Below are positions 47,903 through 55,768 of a stretch of 64,000 nt of DNA, piece after piece (the first letter of the stretch is position 1; each line of letters begins with the position of its first letter). Source of the DNA: Nocardia speluncae NBRC 108251 (lineage in GTDB: Bacteria > Actinomycetota > Actinomycetes > Mycobacteriales > Mycobacteriaceae); NCBI RefSeq assembly GCF_001613245.1, contig NZ_BDBZ01000019.1:1-64000 (forward strand). The letters run 5' to 3'. The notes under the pieces were generated by a model that was given only the letters and a program-made list of their open reading frames with translations, made no database searches and had not been told where the DNA came from. The position numbers were made by a program, and so were the translations under genes.

Positions 47903-48288
47903 GACGCTTCGACTTTCTCTCGTGGCGACAGGTCTGCGGAGACTTCCCCGGCTCCCCGACCGTGCGCGGAAACCCACGCTCGACGGCCTGATATCAGCGA
48001 GGATTCCACAAAATCATGAGGGAACCCTCACGTTTGTCGGCCCGCGCGCCACTTACCCACCGGTATTAATGCACACCCGTACCAGAACACCCCCGAACAT
48101 GACTCTCCCTCATATTTGAACCCGCAGGTGAGGGCGCGTCCTTACCGCAGCGAAACATGAGCACCCCTCATATTGGCAGTTACTCAATCGTTATAATTGC
48201 AGGTGGGGTTACCGGTCAGTACGAAACCCGCCCCGCGTCTTCGCGATCTCGCTCCCGCCCGGTAGAGTTTGGACGGTCGTACCATCAC
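47903..48288. promoter_or_regulatory. fas / tRNA-Leu divergent promoter region with CCCTCAY repeats
   Basis: 386 bp. Five copies of CCCTCA(T/C) or its complement: 48016-48022 and 48025-48031 (forming TGAGGG-AA-CCCTCA), 48107-48113, 48128-48134 and 48165-48171. The copies at 48107 and 48165 extend to the direct repeat CCCTCATATT. TATAAT at 48192-48197 is a good -10 box for tRNA-Leu. The repeats are candidate sites for a fas regulator. Confidence 0.65.
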
Positions 48289-48370
48289 GCGCGAGTGGCG
48301 GAATTGGCAGACGCGCCAGATTTAGGTTCTGGTGTCCACGGACGTGGGGGTTCAAGTCCCCCCTCGCGCA
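48289..48370 (+). tRNA. tRNA-Leu(TAG)
   Basis: Acceptor GCGCGAG/CTCGCGC, anticodon arm CCAGA/TCTGG with loop TTTAGGT (anticodon TAG), a long variable arm typical of tRNA-Leu, T loop TTCAAGT, discriminator A. CCA not encoded. Its 3' end is the likely attachment site of the element to the right. Confidence 0.95.
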
Positions 48371-48375
48371 CAAAT

Positions 48376-48395
48376 ACCCAGCAAATTTGCTGGGT
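48376..48395 (+). terminator. Palindromic terminator after tRNA-Leu
   Basis: Perfect palindrome ACCCAGCAAATTTGCTGGGT, running into TTTG, six bases after the tRNA. It probably terminates tRNA-Leu and could also be an integrase core site. Confidence 0.6.
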
Positions 48396-48404
48396 TTGCG
48401 TGCC

Positions 48405-48430
48405 GTGTGTTCGAGCGCACTCGAACACAC
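48405..48430. repeat. Perfect 11-bp inverted repeat next to tRNA-Leu
   Basis: Arms GTGTGTTCGAG (48405-48415) and CTCGAACACAC (48420-48430), loop CGCA. Located between the tRNA terminator and the first island gene. Confidence 0.7.
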
Positions 48431-48544
48431 GAAGGGACCAGGCAATATGCCTACTGACCTGCGGAAATTTCTGGCAGATTCGCCAACCATACCCGCCATC
48501 AGCTCCTCGGCGCCGCGATTCGGCAGCCACCGCCAGGAGGTTCG

Positions 48545-48967
48545 ATGATCCCGGCACTCATCCCCCCACAGGCACCGCTGGACCAACTGGTCCACGGTTC
48601 CGCACCCGTCGCCCCAGCGCATCGTGTAGCCGACGGCGATGTCGTCTACGGCATCTGCACGGTGGGCGAAGCAGGCCGGATCCTCGACCATCACCTCTTC
48701 GCTGCTCTCGGCTGGGCCCCGGGCACACGCCTGCATATAGACGTCACCGACGATGCACTGCTCGTCGGGCAGCTCCTGGACGGGCCGGTCCACGTCACCC
48801 CTGGCGGCTTCTTCCGGGTTCCGTTCCGCCAGCGACGCCGTGTCCACTTGTTCGTCGGCGACCGGGTACTGCTGATCGGCCGCCGCAGCAGCGGACGCCT
48901 TCTCGTGCATCCTCCCGCGACGTTGGAGAACCTGCTCGGTGCCCGCATCGAACTCCTGGGCAGGTGA
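48545..48967 (+). CDS. AbrB-like small protein preceding the integrase
   Basis: A 140-residue protein with two beta-hairpin-like stretches: LGWAPGTRLHIDVTDDALLV and RVHLFVGDRVLLIG with LLVHPP. This recalls swapped-hairpin AbrB/MazE/SpoVT DNA-binding proteins that frequently precede integrases in actinobacterial elements (resemblance only). No Cys, no membrane span. Its stop is four bases before the integrase ATG, so the pair is co-expressed. It may control excision. Confidence 0.5.
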   Translation: MIPALIPPQAPLDQLVHGSAPVAPAHRVADGDVVYGICTVGEAGRILDHHLFAALGWAPGTRLHIDVTDDALLVGQLLDGPVHVTPGGFFRVPFRQRRRVHLFVGDRVLLIGRRSSGRLLVHPPATLENLLGARIELLGR

Positions 48968-48971
48968 CCCG

Positions 48972-50045
48972 ATGACATCAACCCACCAGTCCACAACTCC
49001 CCCGGCCGACACCCTCGCTGCGGCCAGGCTGTTGCTCACCCAGATGGGTCTCTCCCCCGCGGATCTGCTCACGCCTACCGTTGCGGCACCTACCTTCGCC
49101 GAGATCGTCCCTGCGGTGCGCGCAACCCTGCGCCCCGGCACCCGCCGCACCTACGGCACACACCTCGACAGACTCGAACAGTGCTGGGGTGATCGCCGAC
49201 TCGACCAAGTGACCAAACCCGACTTCGACCAGCTGGCCGAATCTGTCCGCACGACCGTACGGGTCAACCGGGCCTCCCGCGGCGGCGCCAGCGCGGTCGA
49301 ACACTTCATCTCCACCGTCCGCTGCGTCTACCGCCACGCCGAGGAGAAAGGCTGGATCCGTCCCGCCGACAACCCCGCACGCACCCTCACTCGCCCCACC
49401 CGCCGCAAATCACACCGCTACGCAATCCCTACCCACCAACTCGCCGATATCTGCCGTATCGCCGCCACGACCGGCAACGACCAAGAACTCGACTCGTTGC
49501 TGCTGCGGCTGCATATCGAAACCGCCTGCCGCCGCAGCGGCGCGCTGGGACTGCGCCCCCACGACCTCGACACCACCCAATGCCTGATCTACCTCCGCGA
49601 GAAGGACGGAACCGACCGCTGGCAACCGGTCTCCCCCACCCTGATGGCCCATCTCACCGCCCACGCCCAGAACCGCCACAGCCCGCAATCGGAGCAACTA
49701 CTGCGTTACCGCAACGGCAAACCGATCACGCACCGCCGCTACGACCACCTCTGGAACCGCATCGGCGAACACCTGCCCTGGGTCCTCACCCAGGGAGTCA
49801 GCACCCACTGGCTCCGCCACACCACCCTCACCTGGGTCGAACGCACGTTCAGCTACGCGATCGCCAAGGAATACGCCGGACACTCCAGCAAAAAGGCAGG
49901 CACTACCGCCACCTATGTCAAGGCCAACCTTCATGAAGTCGCTGCCGCCTTGTCCGTCTTGACGAACGAACCACACCCCCTGATACATGCAGAAGAGAGC
50001 TCGCAGCCGAATAGAGCGACATCGAATCGCAGGAGCCTGCCCTGA
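48972..50045 (+). CDS. Tyrosine-type site-specific integrase
   Basis: A 357-residue recombinase. The N-terminal SAM-like DNA-binding part (about 40-140) is followed by the catalytic domain. Box I Arg is in HIETACRRSGALGL. Box II is HWLRHTTLTWV (H-x-x-R-H). The second His is in EYAGHSS, and the nucleophile Tyr is probably in TTATYVKA. All catalytic residues are present, so it is likely active. It points away from tRNA-Leu, 600 bp to its left. The C-terminal 30 residues after the Tyr are polar and unstructured. Confidence 0.9.
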   Translation: MTSTHQSTTPPADTLAAARLLLTQMGLSPADLLTPTVAAPTFAEIVPAVRATLRPGTRRTYGTHLDRLEQCWGDRRLDQVTKPDFDQLAESVRTTVRVNRASRGGASAVEHFISTVRCVYRHAEEKGWIRPADNPARTLTRPTRRKSHRYAIPTHQLADICRIAATTGNDQELDSLLLRLHIETACRRSGALGLRPHDLDTTQCLIYLREKDGTDRWQPVSPTLMAHLTAHAQNRHSPQSEQLLRYRNGKPITHRRYDHLWNRIGEHLPWVLTQGVSTHWLRHTTLTWVERTFSYAIAKEYAGHSSKKAGTTATYVKANLHEVAAALSVLTNEPHPLIHAEESSQPNRATSNRRSLP

Positions 50046-50170
50046 CCGAGCCGGATCCGCCACTTTCCGGCGGAAAGAACGAAAAGCGCTGATGTACAGC
50101 AGTTTTCACCAGAATGTATTGAGCGCCTCGGCCGACGACATATAGCGTCGGGCCCGGCAGATCTAATGCG

Positions 50171-50201
50171 CCCCGGCCGGTGGGCTAACACCGGGCCGGG
50201 G
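50171..50201 (+). terminator. Hairpin between integrase and next gene
   Basis: Arms CCCCGGCCGGTG (50171-50182) and 50189-50201 pair over 12 bp with one bulged G; loop GGCTAA. It lies 25 bp before the ATG of the 117-residue gene, so it may act as terminator or attenuator. Confidence 0.55.
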
Positions 50202-50226
50202 CAGACACGGAGAGAGGACCTCCGCC

Positions 50227-50580
50227 ATGCAAAGTGTAATCATCTCGGTCGGAGCCGAGGTGGAAGTCGAAGCACCCTACAACCCACGCTTCCATGATGC
50301 GGCCGACGAACTCGGTGGAACGCTCACGCCGGACTCAGACGTGTGGCGGTTCGCCCGCAGCGACGAGGACCATGTCCGCCGGCTGTGCAGTGAGATCTTC
50401 GGCCACGACACCTCAGCGACGCCTACACGTGTCCAGCCACGCGAGGTTACCGAACTACCGGAAGCGGAGACGGTCAGCGCTCACCAACGACGGGCGAATT
50501 TGCTCGACCGGCTCAATTCCCTCCTCGACGAGGTGGCCGATGTACATACTGCCCTGCAGGGCCTGACCAAGCACACCTGA
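50227..50580 (+). CDS. Small two-part protein of unknown function
   Basis: A 117-residue protein. Residues 1-60 (MQSVIISVGAEVEVEAPYNP, then DAADELGGTLTPDSDVWRF and DHVRRLCSEIFGHD) follow the pattern of a small alpha/beta domain seen in plasmid and phage-borne proteins that start with beta strands and carry a PxNPRFxxxAxxLGG motif. Residues 85-112 form a heptad-like helix (LLDRLNSLLDEVADVHTAL), probably an oligomerisation coiled coil. Good ribosome site (GGAGAGAGGA). It ends 20 bp before a perfect 34-base palindrome. Function unknown. Confidence 0.6.
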   Translation: MQSVIISVGAEVEVEAPYNPRFHDAADELGGTLTPDSDVWRFARSDEDHVRRLCSEIFGHDTSATPTRVQPREVTELPEAETVSAHQRRANLLDRLNSLLDEVADVHTALQGLTKHT

Positions 50581-50600
50581 TCGAGAAAATCGCTCCGTTG

Positions 50601-50634
50601 CCCGATATGGCGAGCACTTGCTCGCCATATCGGG
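50601..50634. repeat. Perfect 16-bp inverted repeat
   Basis: CCCGATATGGCGAGCA (50601-50616), two-base centre CT, then the exact complement 50619-50634. No T tract. It lies between the 117-residue gene and DUF488. Could be terminator, operator or recombination site. Confidence 0.75.
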
Positions 50635-50789
50635 CGACGAAGCATCGTGAGCGGCTCGGCGAAAGCTCAGGACGTCCAGGACATGCACCGCCGCGCGTTG
50701 CCCGTCCTTCTGGACTGTCGTCACGGTTGCATCGCGTCACCGGGGGTTATTGCAATCCCGCCGACGCCGGTGTTGCACGATAGGGAGCC

Positions 50790-51263
50790 ATGGAAGCCGC
50801 TGACAGCAACGCTGTGCACGACACCCCCGAGGGAACCCTGGTGAGCATCGGTTACGAGGGGAAAACCGTCGATGATCTCGTTGCTCAACTGCTCGACGAG
50901 GACGTCCGTGTCCTCGTCGACGTGCGCCTCACCCCGCTCAGCCGTAAACCCGGATTGTCGAAGACCAAGCTGTCGGAGGCCCTCGCCGCAGCGGGCATCG
51001 GCTATGTCCATCACCGAGCGCTCGGCAATCCGAAAGACAATCGTGCCGGCTTCCGCGCAGGTGATCCGGCCTCCCGCACCCGGTATAGGAAGGTCCTCGA
51101 CAGCGCTGCGGCGCATGACGCGCTGGCCCACGTCTGTGAACTTCTCGACGACGGCGCGGTGGCGCTGCTCTGCTTCGAGCACAACCACGCCGAGTGTCAC
51201 CGGAACATCGTCGTGCACCGACTTCTCGAGGCTCGACCGAACGCGGCCGTAGTCCACATCTAG
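50790..51263 (+). CDS. DUF488 family protein
   Basis: A 157-residue protein of the DUF488 family. Motifs: SIGYEGKTVDDL (about 20-31), VRVLVDVRLTPLSRKPGLSK, YVHHRALGNPKDNR, and C-terminal LLCFEHNHAECHR, where the family has C-x-E-x-x-x-x-x-CHR. The conserved Arg, Glu, Cys and His suggest an enzyme, possibly acting on nucleic acid or nucleotides; no activity is established. GGGAGCC precedes the ATG. Its TAG stop directly abuts the stop of the convergent partner gene (51263/51264). Confidence 0.8.
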   Translation: MEAADSNAVHDTPEGTLVSIGYEGKTVDDLVAQLLDEDVRVLVDVRLTPLSRKPGLSKTKLSEALAAAGIGYVHHRALGNPKDNRAGFRAGDPASRTRYRKVLDSAAAHDALAHVCELLDDGAVALLCFEHNHAECHRNIVVHRLLEARPNAAVVHI

Positions 51264-52052
51264 TCAGAACAAGGTGTTCTCGATCTTCGGACGCCAGACA
51301 CCGAGGACGGAGAAGGCGCGGCGACGACGATTCTGGTTACCGACGTAGAAGTGCACATCGTTGTCCGCCGACAGCATCTCGTCGCGCCATTTCTTCAGCA
51401 TGGCTTCCCTGGCGCCGGTATCCCCGTAGTCGCGCAACCATTTTCTGCCGCTCTGCCCGGCCTCCCAGTCGAGAACCTTTTGCTTGTGTCCGGGGCACTT
51501 CGGGCTTTCGCAGCGGTATTTGTACCGGACCGCGAACGGCGCGGGCTGAAGAGGCTCGAGCGAGCTGCCGAACAAGTCCGGCGCCGAGGCTCTGTCGATC
51601 TTCGCCTGCTCGGCCGGGGTCCACGAGTCGCCATCGACGACCGCAGTCTCGATATCGACAGGTTTGATCAGCCCCAGCGACGGTGATGGGATACCCATAC
51701 CGCCCACCGGATTCCGGTCGAGGAGTTCACACATCGTGGTCCCGCCGACAAGGCTGCCGAGGTTCATACGCCGCCGCTGCCAATTCCTGCTCGTGTCCAG
51801 CAGCTCAACGCGCACCAACTCGTCCTGACGCGGCCGGAAAGACTCCGGCCGGTTGTCTTTCACCTGGTGATACGTACCATTCACTCGAATGATCTCGTAC
51901 TTCCTGAACTGACTGTCGAAGTCCGCGTTGCGGAACTTCACCGGGTACAGGCGGATCCACTCCGGACGGCCTCGATCGAGTCGAACGCCGGCGACACATA
52001 CCGTCTCGCCGTAGCTGTCGCTCGGATTGGGATAGGTCTTGACGGTGACCAT
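51264..52052 (-). CDS. Conserved-looking Cys-motif protein, convergent partner of DUF488
   Basis: A 262-residue protein, unrecognised by name. The N-terminal part (VKTYPNPSDSYGETVCVAG, then RPEWIRLYPVKFR) looks like a compact beta domain. The C-terminal part has CESPKCPGHKQKVLDWE (C181, C186, H189), a possible metal site, and ends with HFYVGNQNRRRRAFSVLGVWRP. No signal or membrane span. Start at 52052 (MVTVKTYP). It is arranged tail to tail with DUF488 with no gap, and I expect the two to travel together. It may be a nucleic-acid-binding or processing protein, but this is inference. Confidence 0.65.
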   Translation of the reverse strand: MVTVKTYPNPSDSYGETVCVAGVRLDRGRPEWIRLYPVKFRNADFDSQFRKYEIIRVNGTYHQVKDNRPESFRPRQDELVRVELLDTSRNWQRRRMNLGSLVGGTTMCELLDRNPVGGMGIPSPSLGLIKPVDIETAVVDGDSWTPAEQAKIDRASAPDLFGSSLEPLQPAPFAVRYKYRCESPKCPGHKQKVLDWEAGQSGRKWLRDYGDTGAREAMLKKWRDEMLSADNDVHFYVGNQNRRRRAFSVLGVWRPKIENTLF

Positions 52053-52368
52053 GACAGCCGCCGTCTCCTCCCCAGGCCGCGGCGGCCTCATACCTGGGGA
52101 ATCGGCACCGTCTACCCGGCCACTTCCTCCCATACAACCAGGAAAACACACAGTGCATCAGCACCGAGGCAAATCGACAACAGTTGTCGCCCAGGGTGTC
52201 TCACGATTGCACCGTCGGTGACAGTCGTAACCGACAATGGCGAGGCAACCAGCTTCGAGGTGTTCTCCAACGACTGCGGAACGACGACCAGGGGCTGGGA
52301 ATCGTGGTGTCCGCCGGTCCGATCGCCCGGGTTGGCCAAAATGCGCAGGATCATCTCCGCAACCGGGG
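52053..52368. other. Intergenic region
   Basis: 316 bp between two minus-strand genes. It should carry the promoter of the Cys-motif gene and the end of the oxidase operon. I see no gene, repeat or clear promoter boxes. Confidence 0.3.
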
Positions 52369-52584
52369 CTATGCGTAGTCGTCGTCGGCCTGGCCATCGA
52401 GCCATGCAACCGCGGCAGCGAATCGCACGCATGCCGCACCGTGGCCGCCGTGCAGCCGACGGACGAAATCCGCCTCCTCGTAGCAGGCGAATGACGGCTC
52501 CCCCTCCGCGCAATCTGCATGCCAGGACCGCCACCGATCACGATCGGCGATTCCGGCACGCACACGGTACGGCACCGTGTTCAT
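52369..52584 (-). CDS. Small protein translationally coupled to the oxidase
   Basis: A 71-residue protein: MNTVPYRVRAGIADRDRWRS, WHADCAEGEPSFACYEEADF, RRLHGGHGAACVRFAAAVAW, then an acidic end. Three Cys and three His give possible metal ligands. Its ATG (52584-52582) overlaps the TGA stop of the acyl-CoA oxidase (ATGA), a strong sign of a real coupled gene. No recognised family. It could be a small partner of the oxidase or P450s. Confidence 0.6.
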   Translation of the reverse strand: MNTVPYRVRAGIADRDRWRSWHADCAEGEPSFACYEEADFVRRLHGGHGAACVRFAAAVAWLDGQADDDYA

Positions 52585-54392
52585 CGGTTCGCGAGCTTTG
52601 CCTTGTCCCAGCCGGCGCGGTCACTCCATGCCTGTAGGTAGTCGGGGGCGAACATCGGGGCGTCCGGAAGTTCGGGGATATCGAAGGCGGCGGCAAGGAG
52701 GATCTGGTTGGCGGTGACAATGACGCGGTTGTGTCGCAGTTCGTCGTGGATCTCCTCTGCCAGGTCCGGGGCCTGCTGGCGGTGGGCGTTGTACCAACCG
52801 CTGTGCCGGTCGAGGTAGGTGAGCGCGACCACCGCCGCACATGCTCGGGCCACGGTCGCGGCGGTCGGGTCGGTAGCCTCCTCCGCGACGATCAGGGCAG
52901 CAGTTGCCATGAGCCTGGCACCGGTGGTGCGGGCGAGGTCGGCCCTGATCGAGTCAATGCCCAGCGCGGTGCCGTCGGGTTCGTAGTTTTCGCCGGCCTG
53001 ATCGATTCCTGTGGCGGTGTAGAGGTCGGTGGCCAGGATCGTCTCGCGGGTGATGATCATGTCGAGCCACCACGGTCGCACGGTCGGGGTTCCGGGCAGG
53101 ATCAGCGTCGACAGGGCTTGGTGGGTGCGTCCGGCGGATTTCTCCAGGACTTGGTTGTCGCCTTCGGCGGTTGTGGAGCCGCGAGCGTTGGCGTTCCAGT
53201 CGGGGTAGTAGTTGCAGCGTAGCTGCCCCTGGGCACCCCCACGCGCGCTACACGTGCGCAGCGCTTTCTCCGCGATCGTGGTCAGGACCGGTTTGACCAC
53301 CGTCATCCACAGCGGCAATCGCTCCTGCTGGCCGGGGTCCGTGGACAGGTCGCGGACCAGCCGGCCCAGCACGCTGCCCGCGTAGGCGTGTGCGGCGGAG
53401 GTGACGAGGTCGCGTTGCAGGACGTCACTGTGACCGTGAGGCCGCTGCTTGCTGTAGTTGACCAGTCCGGCGACTCCCGCGCGGGCGGCGGCGATATTGG
53501 CGGTGGCCAGATCGAGACGGCCACCGACGAGTGGGCTGATGGAGCGATGGCAGCGCCACCGCGCATCGGCTTCATCGCAGCGGAACTCGCCGTCGTCGGT
53601 GATCGTGGCCCACTCCCCGCCGAGGAACCCCTCGCGAGGGACGAACAGCCGGTCGGCCAGGGCCCAGCCATGGTCCATCGCGGCGCCGAGTTTGCTGGAC
53701 ATCTCGCCCACCTCGACACCGTCGGCCAACCCTTCTTCGACCGTGCGCAGGCGGGACAGGAACAGGAACACGCCCTCGTCGCGGCCCTCGAAAATCAGGC
53801 GCGCACTGAACACCACGATCTTCGGGACAGTGTTGTCGGCGATATTCGGCGGGCCTTTCACCGACCCGATCGTGGGGCTGGACAGCCAGAATCCGTCCGC
53901 GTCGCGATCCCAGACCGCCTGCATCTGCTGGTCGGCACCGTTGGTGCCGCCGAGCTCGGTCAGGGCCAGGACACCGACGGCTGCGCCGGTGTCGAGGTCG
54001 GCGAGGCACTGCTGCTGGTAGGGGGCGCCGGTGCCGTGGGTCGCGATCGCGCCGATCGCGAGGTCGAAATGCCCGGTCCACACCGTCAGCAAGTGCGGGG
54101 CGGCGACCGCGGCCCAGTCGCCCAGCGCACCCCGCAGGTGGGTATCGGCAGTGATCTCGCGTGCAGGGACACCGACCTCGGACAGCACGCTGCGCAGCAG
54201 GTCCGGGGCGATTCCGGCTTCCAGCGCGTAGGGCAGGTGATCCTGGGGGACGTCGCCGAGCCGCATGATCAGCTCGCGCGCTTTACGGTAGGTCGCCAGG
54301 TACGGGCCGTAGATCGAGTCGCGCAGAGCGGCCACGGTGGGGTCGTCGCCCTGGTATCCGATGGGGCTGATCTGGTCGAGTGTTGTTGTCAT
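52581..54392 (-). CDS. Acyl-CoA oxidase/dehydrogenase-like flavoprotein
   Basis: A 603-residue flavoenzyme. ALTELGGTNGADQQ (about 147-160) is the FAD/substrate loop of the acyl-CoA dehydrogenase superfamily. RTCSARGGAQGQL (about residue 390) corresponds to the C-x-x-x-GG-x-G segment, and AEGDNQVL (E410) is the acyl-CoA oxidase motif that carries the catalytic Glu. Length fits acyl-CoA oxidases (600-700) better than dehydrogenases (380-400). It probably desaturates or oxidises an acyl thioester using O2. Downstream of two P450 genes on the same strand (76-bp gap), which suggests a tailoring pathway. Confidence 0.75.
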   Translation of the reverse strand: MTTTLDQISPIGYQGDDPTVAALRDSIYGPYLATYRKARELIMRLGDVPQDHLPYALEAGIAPDLLRSVLSEVGVPAREITADTHLRGALGDWAAVAAPHLLTVWTGHFDLAIGAIATHGTGAPYQQQCLADLDTGAAVGVLALTELGGTNGADQQMQAVWDRDADGFWLSSPTIGSVKGPPNIADNTVPKIVVFSARLIFEGRDEGVFLFLSRLRTVEEGLADGVEVGEMSSKLGAAMDHGWALADRLFVPREGFLGGEWATITDDGEFRCDEADARWRCHRSISPLVGGRLDLATANIAAARAGVAGLVNYSKQRPHGHSDVLQRDLVTSAAHAYAGSVLGRLVRDLSTDPGQQERLPLWMTVVKPVLTTIAEKALRTCSARGGAQGQLRCNYYPDWNANARGSTTAEGDNQVLEKSAGRTHQALSTLILPGTPTVRPWWLDMIITRETILATDLYTATGIDQAGENYEPDGTALGIDSIRADLARTTGARLMATAALIVAEEATDPTAATVARACAAVVALTYLDRHSGWYNAHRQQAPDLAEEIHDELRHNRVIVTANQILLAAAFDIPELPDAPMFAPDYLQAWSDRAGWDKAKLANR

Positions 54393-54468
54393 GGTGCACA
54401 ACTCATTTCGGTAGTGCTCAATCGAGCGGATCATTCGAACTGGTGCCGAGGTACAGGCGGACGTGCGG

Positions 54469-55758
54469 CTACGGGATGAGCAAAGGCTCTGCTGGTGGGA
54501 ACGCGACCGGCAGCGCGGTGAGTGAACGGTGGAAGGGCCCCGGGCGCCAGGTGAGTTGCTCGCGCGGGATGGCCAGCTGCATATCGGGCAACGCGTCGAA
54601 GAGTTGGCCGATGGCCGCGCCGACTATCAGGTCCGAGGATCGGCGGGTCATCTCCGGGCAGCGGTGCCGACCGGCTCCGTGGCCCAAGTGCCAGCCGTTG
54701 CCGCCGCCGTAATCCCAGTCGCTGTCGTTGGTCCGGCGAATTGTGGGATCGTTGTTGCAGGCGGCCATGCTGATCAGCACGGGCTGGTGCGCGGGCAGCC
54801 ATATACCGTCGAGCAGGGTGCGGGCCCGGGGATAGCGGGGGGCGTAGTTCGCCATCGGCGGGTCGGTGGTCAGGTTTTCGACCATCGCGTCCTCGACCGG
54901 TGGGGCGAAGCCTGCCTCGTTGTGGCGGTAGCGGTCGTTGGTGAGCATCAGCAGGGTCGTGTTGGCGGCGTGGTTACGCGGCACCTCGATACCTGCGGTC
55001 AGCAGCGTCACCAGCTGGTGCAGTTTCTCCTCGTGCGCCAGGTCGGTGGCGGTGTGCACGAGATTGGCCGTGACATCGGTGTGCGCCGGGCACCCGTTTT
55101 TCGAGGCCATGAGCGCGCCGAGCGCACTGCCCAGCATCGCCTCGACATCGACGGTGGCGTCGGTGTCGAACATCGCCGCGGTCGCGGTCAGGACATCGCC
55201 GAGCAACTCGGGCGGGCAGCCCATGATGTCGCTGGTCAGGACGGACGTGAAGAGAGGCGAGAAGTACTGACTGACCAGGTCCGCGCTCGCGTCCCGGCAG
55301 AAGCTGTTGATCAGCGAGATCGCTGTGCGTTCGGCGGCCGCGCGCACGTAGTGCAGGTCGACCACCGTCAATCCGCGATTCAGCGCTTTCCGGTATCGGC
55401 CGTGCTCGTCGCCGGCCGCGCGGAGCGTGTTGGGGCGCCATTCCATCATCGGCCGCAACCGATGCCGGGTCGGCAGCGTCTTCTGCCACGTCCGCGGGTC
55501 GGCCGGGAACCGGTCATCGTCGTTGAGGACCCGTTTCGCCGTGTCGTAGCCGATGACCAGAGTTGCCGGCACGTCCTCGGCCAGCAGCACCGGCACCATC
55601 GGTCTGGCACCGGCACGCATCCGCTGGTAGACCGCGTGAGGGTCTTGGGCGAACGCCTGGTCGTACATGCGGTAGCGGGGCCCGAAACTCTCGATCGAGG
55701 GATACGACTGAGAGGCGGTGATTTGCGGTGCACTGGTGTGCAGCGAATGGGATTGCAC
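54469..55758 (-). CDS. Cytochrome P450-like protein without ExxR (second of a pair)
   Basis: A 429-residue P450 fold. The heme-thiolate loop is LGHGAGRHRCPE with the ligand C367. Where the K-helix ExxR is expected (before DPPMANYAPRYPRA), the sequence is VEDAMVEN, so I find no ExxR. The I-helix O2 groove is also unusual (LTAGIEVPRNHAANTT instead of AGxDT). The CYP157 family of Streptomyces is known to lack ExxR, and these may be related. Start GTG 55758 with AAGGA upstream; 10 bp after the stop of the other P450. Activity, partner and substrate unknown. Confidence 0.75.
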   Translation of the reverse strand: MQSHSLHTSAPQITASQSYPSIESFGPRYRMYDQAFAQDPHAVYQRMRAGARPMVPVLLAEDVPATLVIGYDTAKRVLNDDDRFPADPRTWQKTLPTRHRLRPMMEWRPNTLRAAGDEHGRYRKALNRGLTVVDLHYVRAAAERTAISLINSFCRDASADLVSQYFSPLFTSVLTSDIMGCPPELLGDVLTATAAMFDTDATVDVEAMLGSALGALMASKNGCPAHTDVTANLVHTATDLAHEEKLHQLVTLLTAGIEVPRNHAANTTLLMLTNDRYRHNEAGFAPPVEDAMVENLTTDPPMANYAPRYPRARTLLDGIWLPAHQPVLISMAACNNDPTIRRTNDSDWDYGGGNGWHLGHGAGRHRCPEMTRRSSDLIVGAAIGQLFDALPDMQLAIPREQLTWRPGPFHRSLTALPVAFPPAEPLLIP

Positions 55759-55768
55759 GGGATGGTCC

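Noticed and set aside
47903..47977. Longer N terminus for FAS-I
   Set aside because: The extra 25 residues are Arg/Ser-rich and unlike mycobacterial FAS; the TTG at 47902 gives the expected TIxE start.
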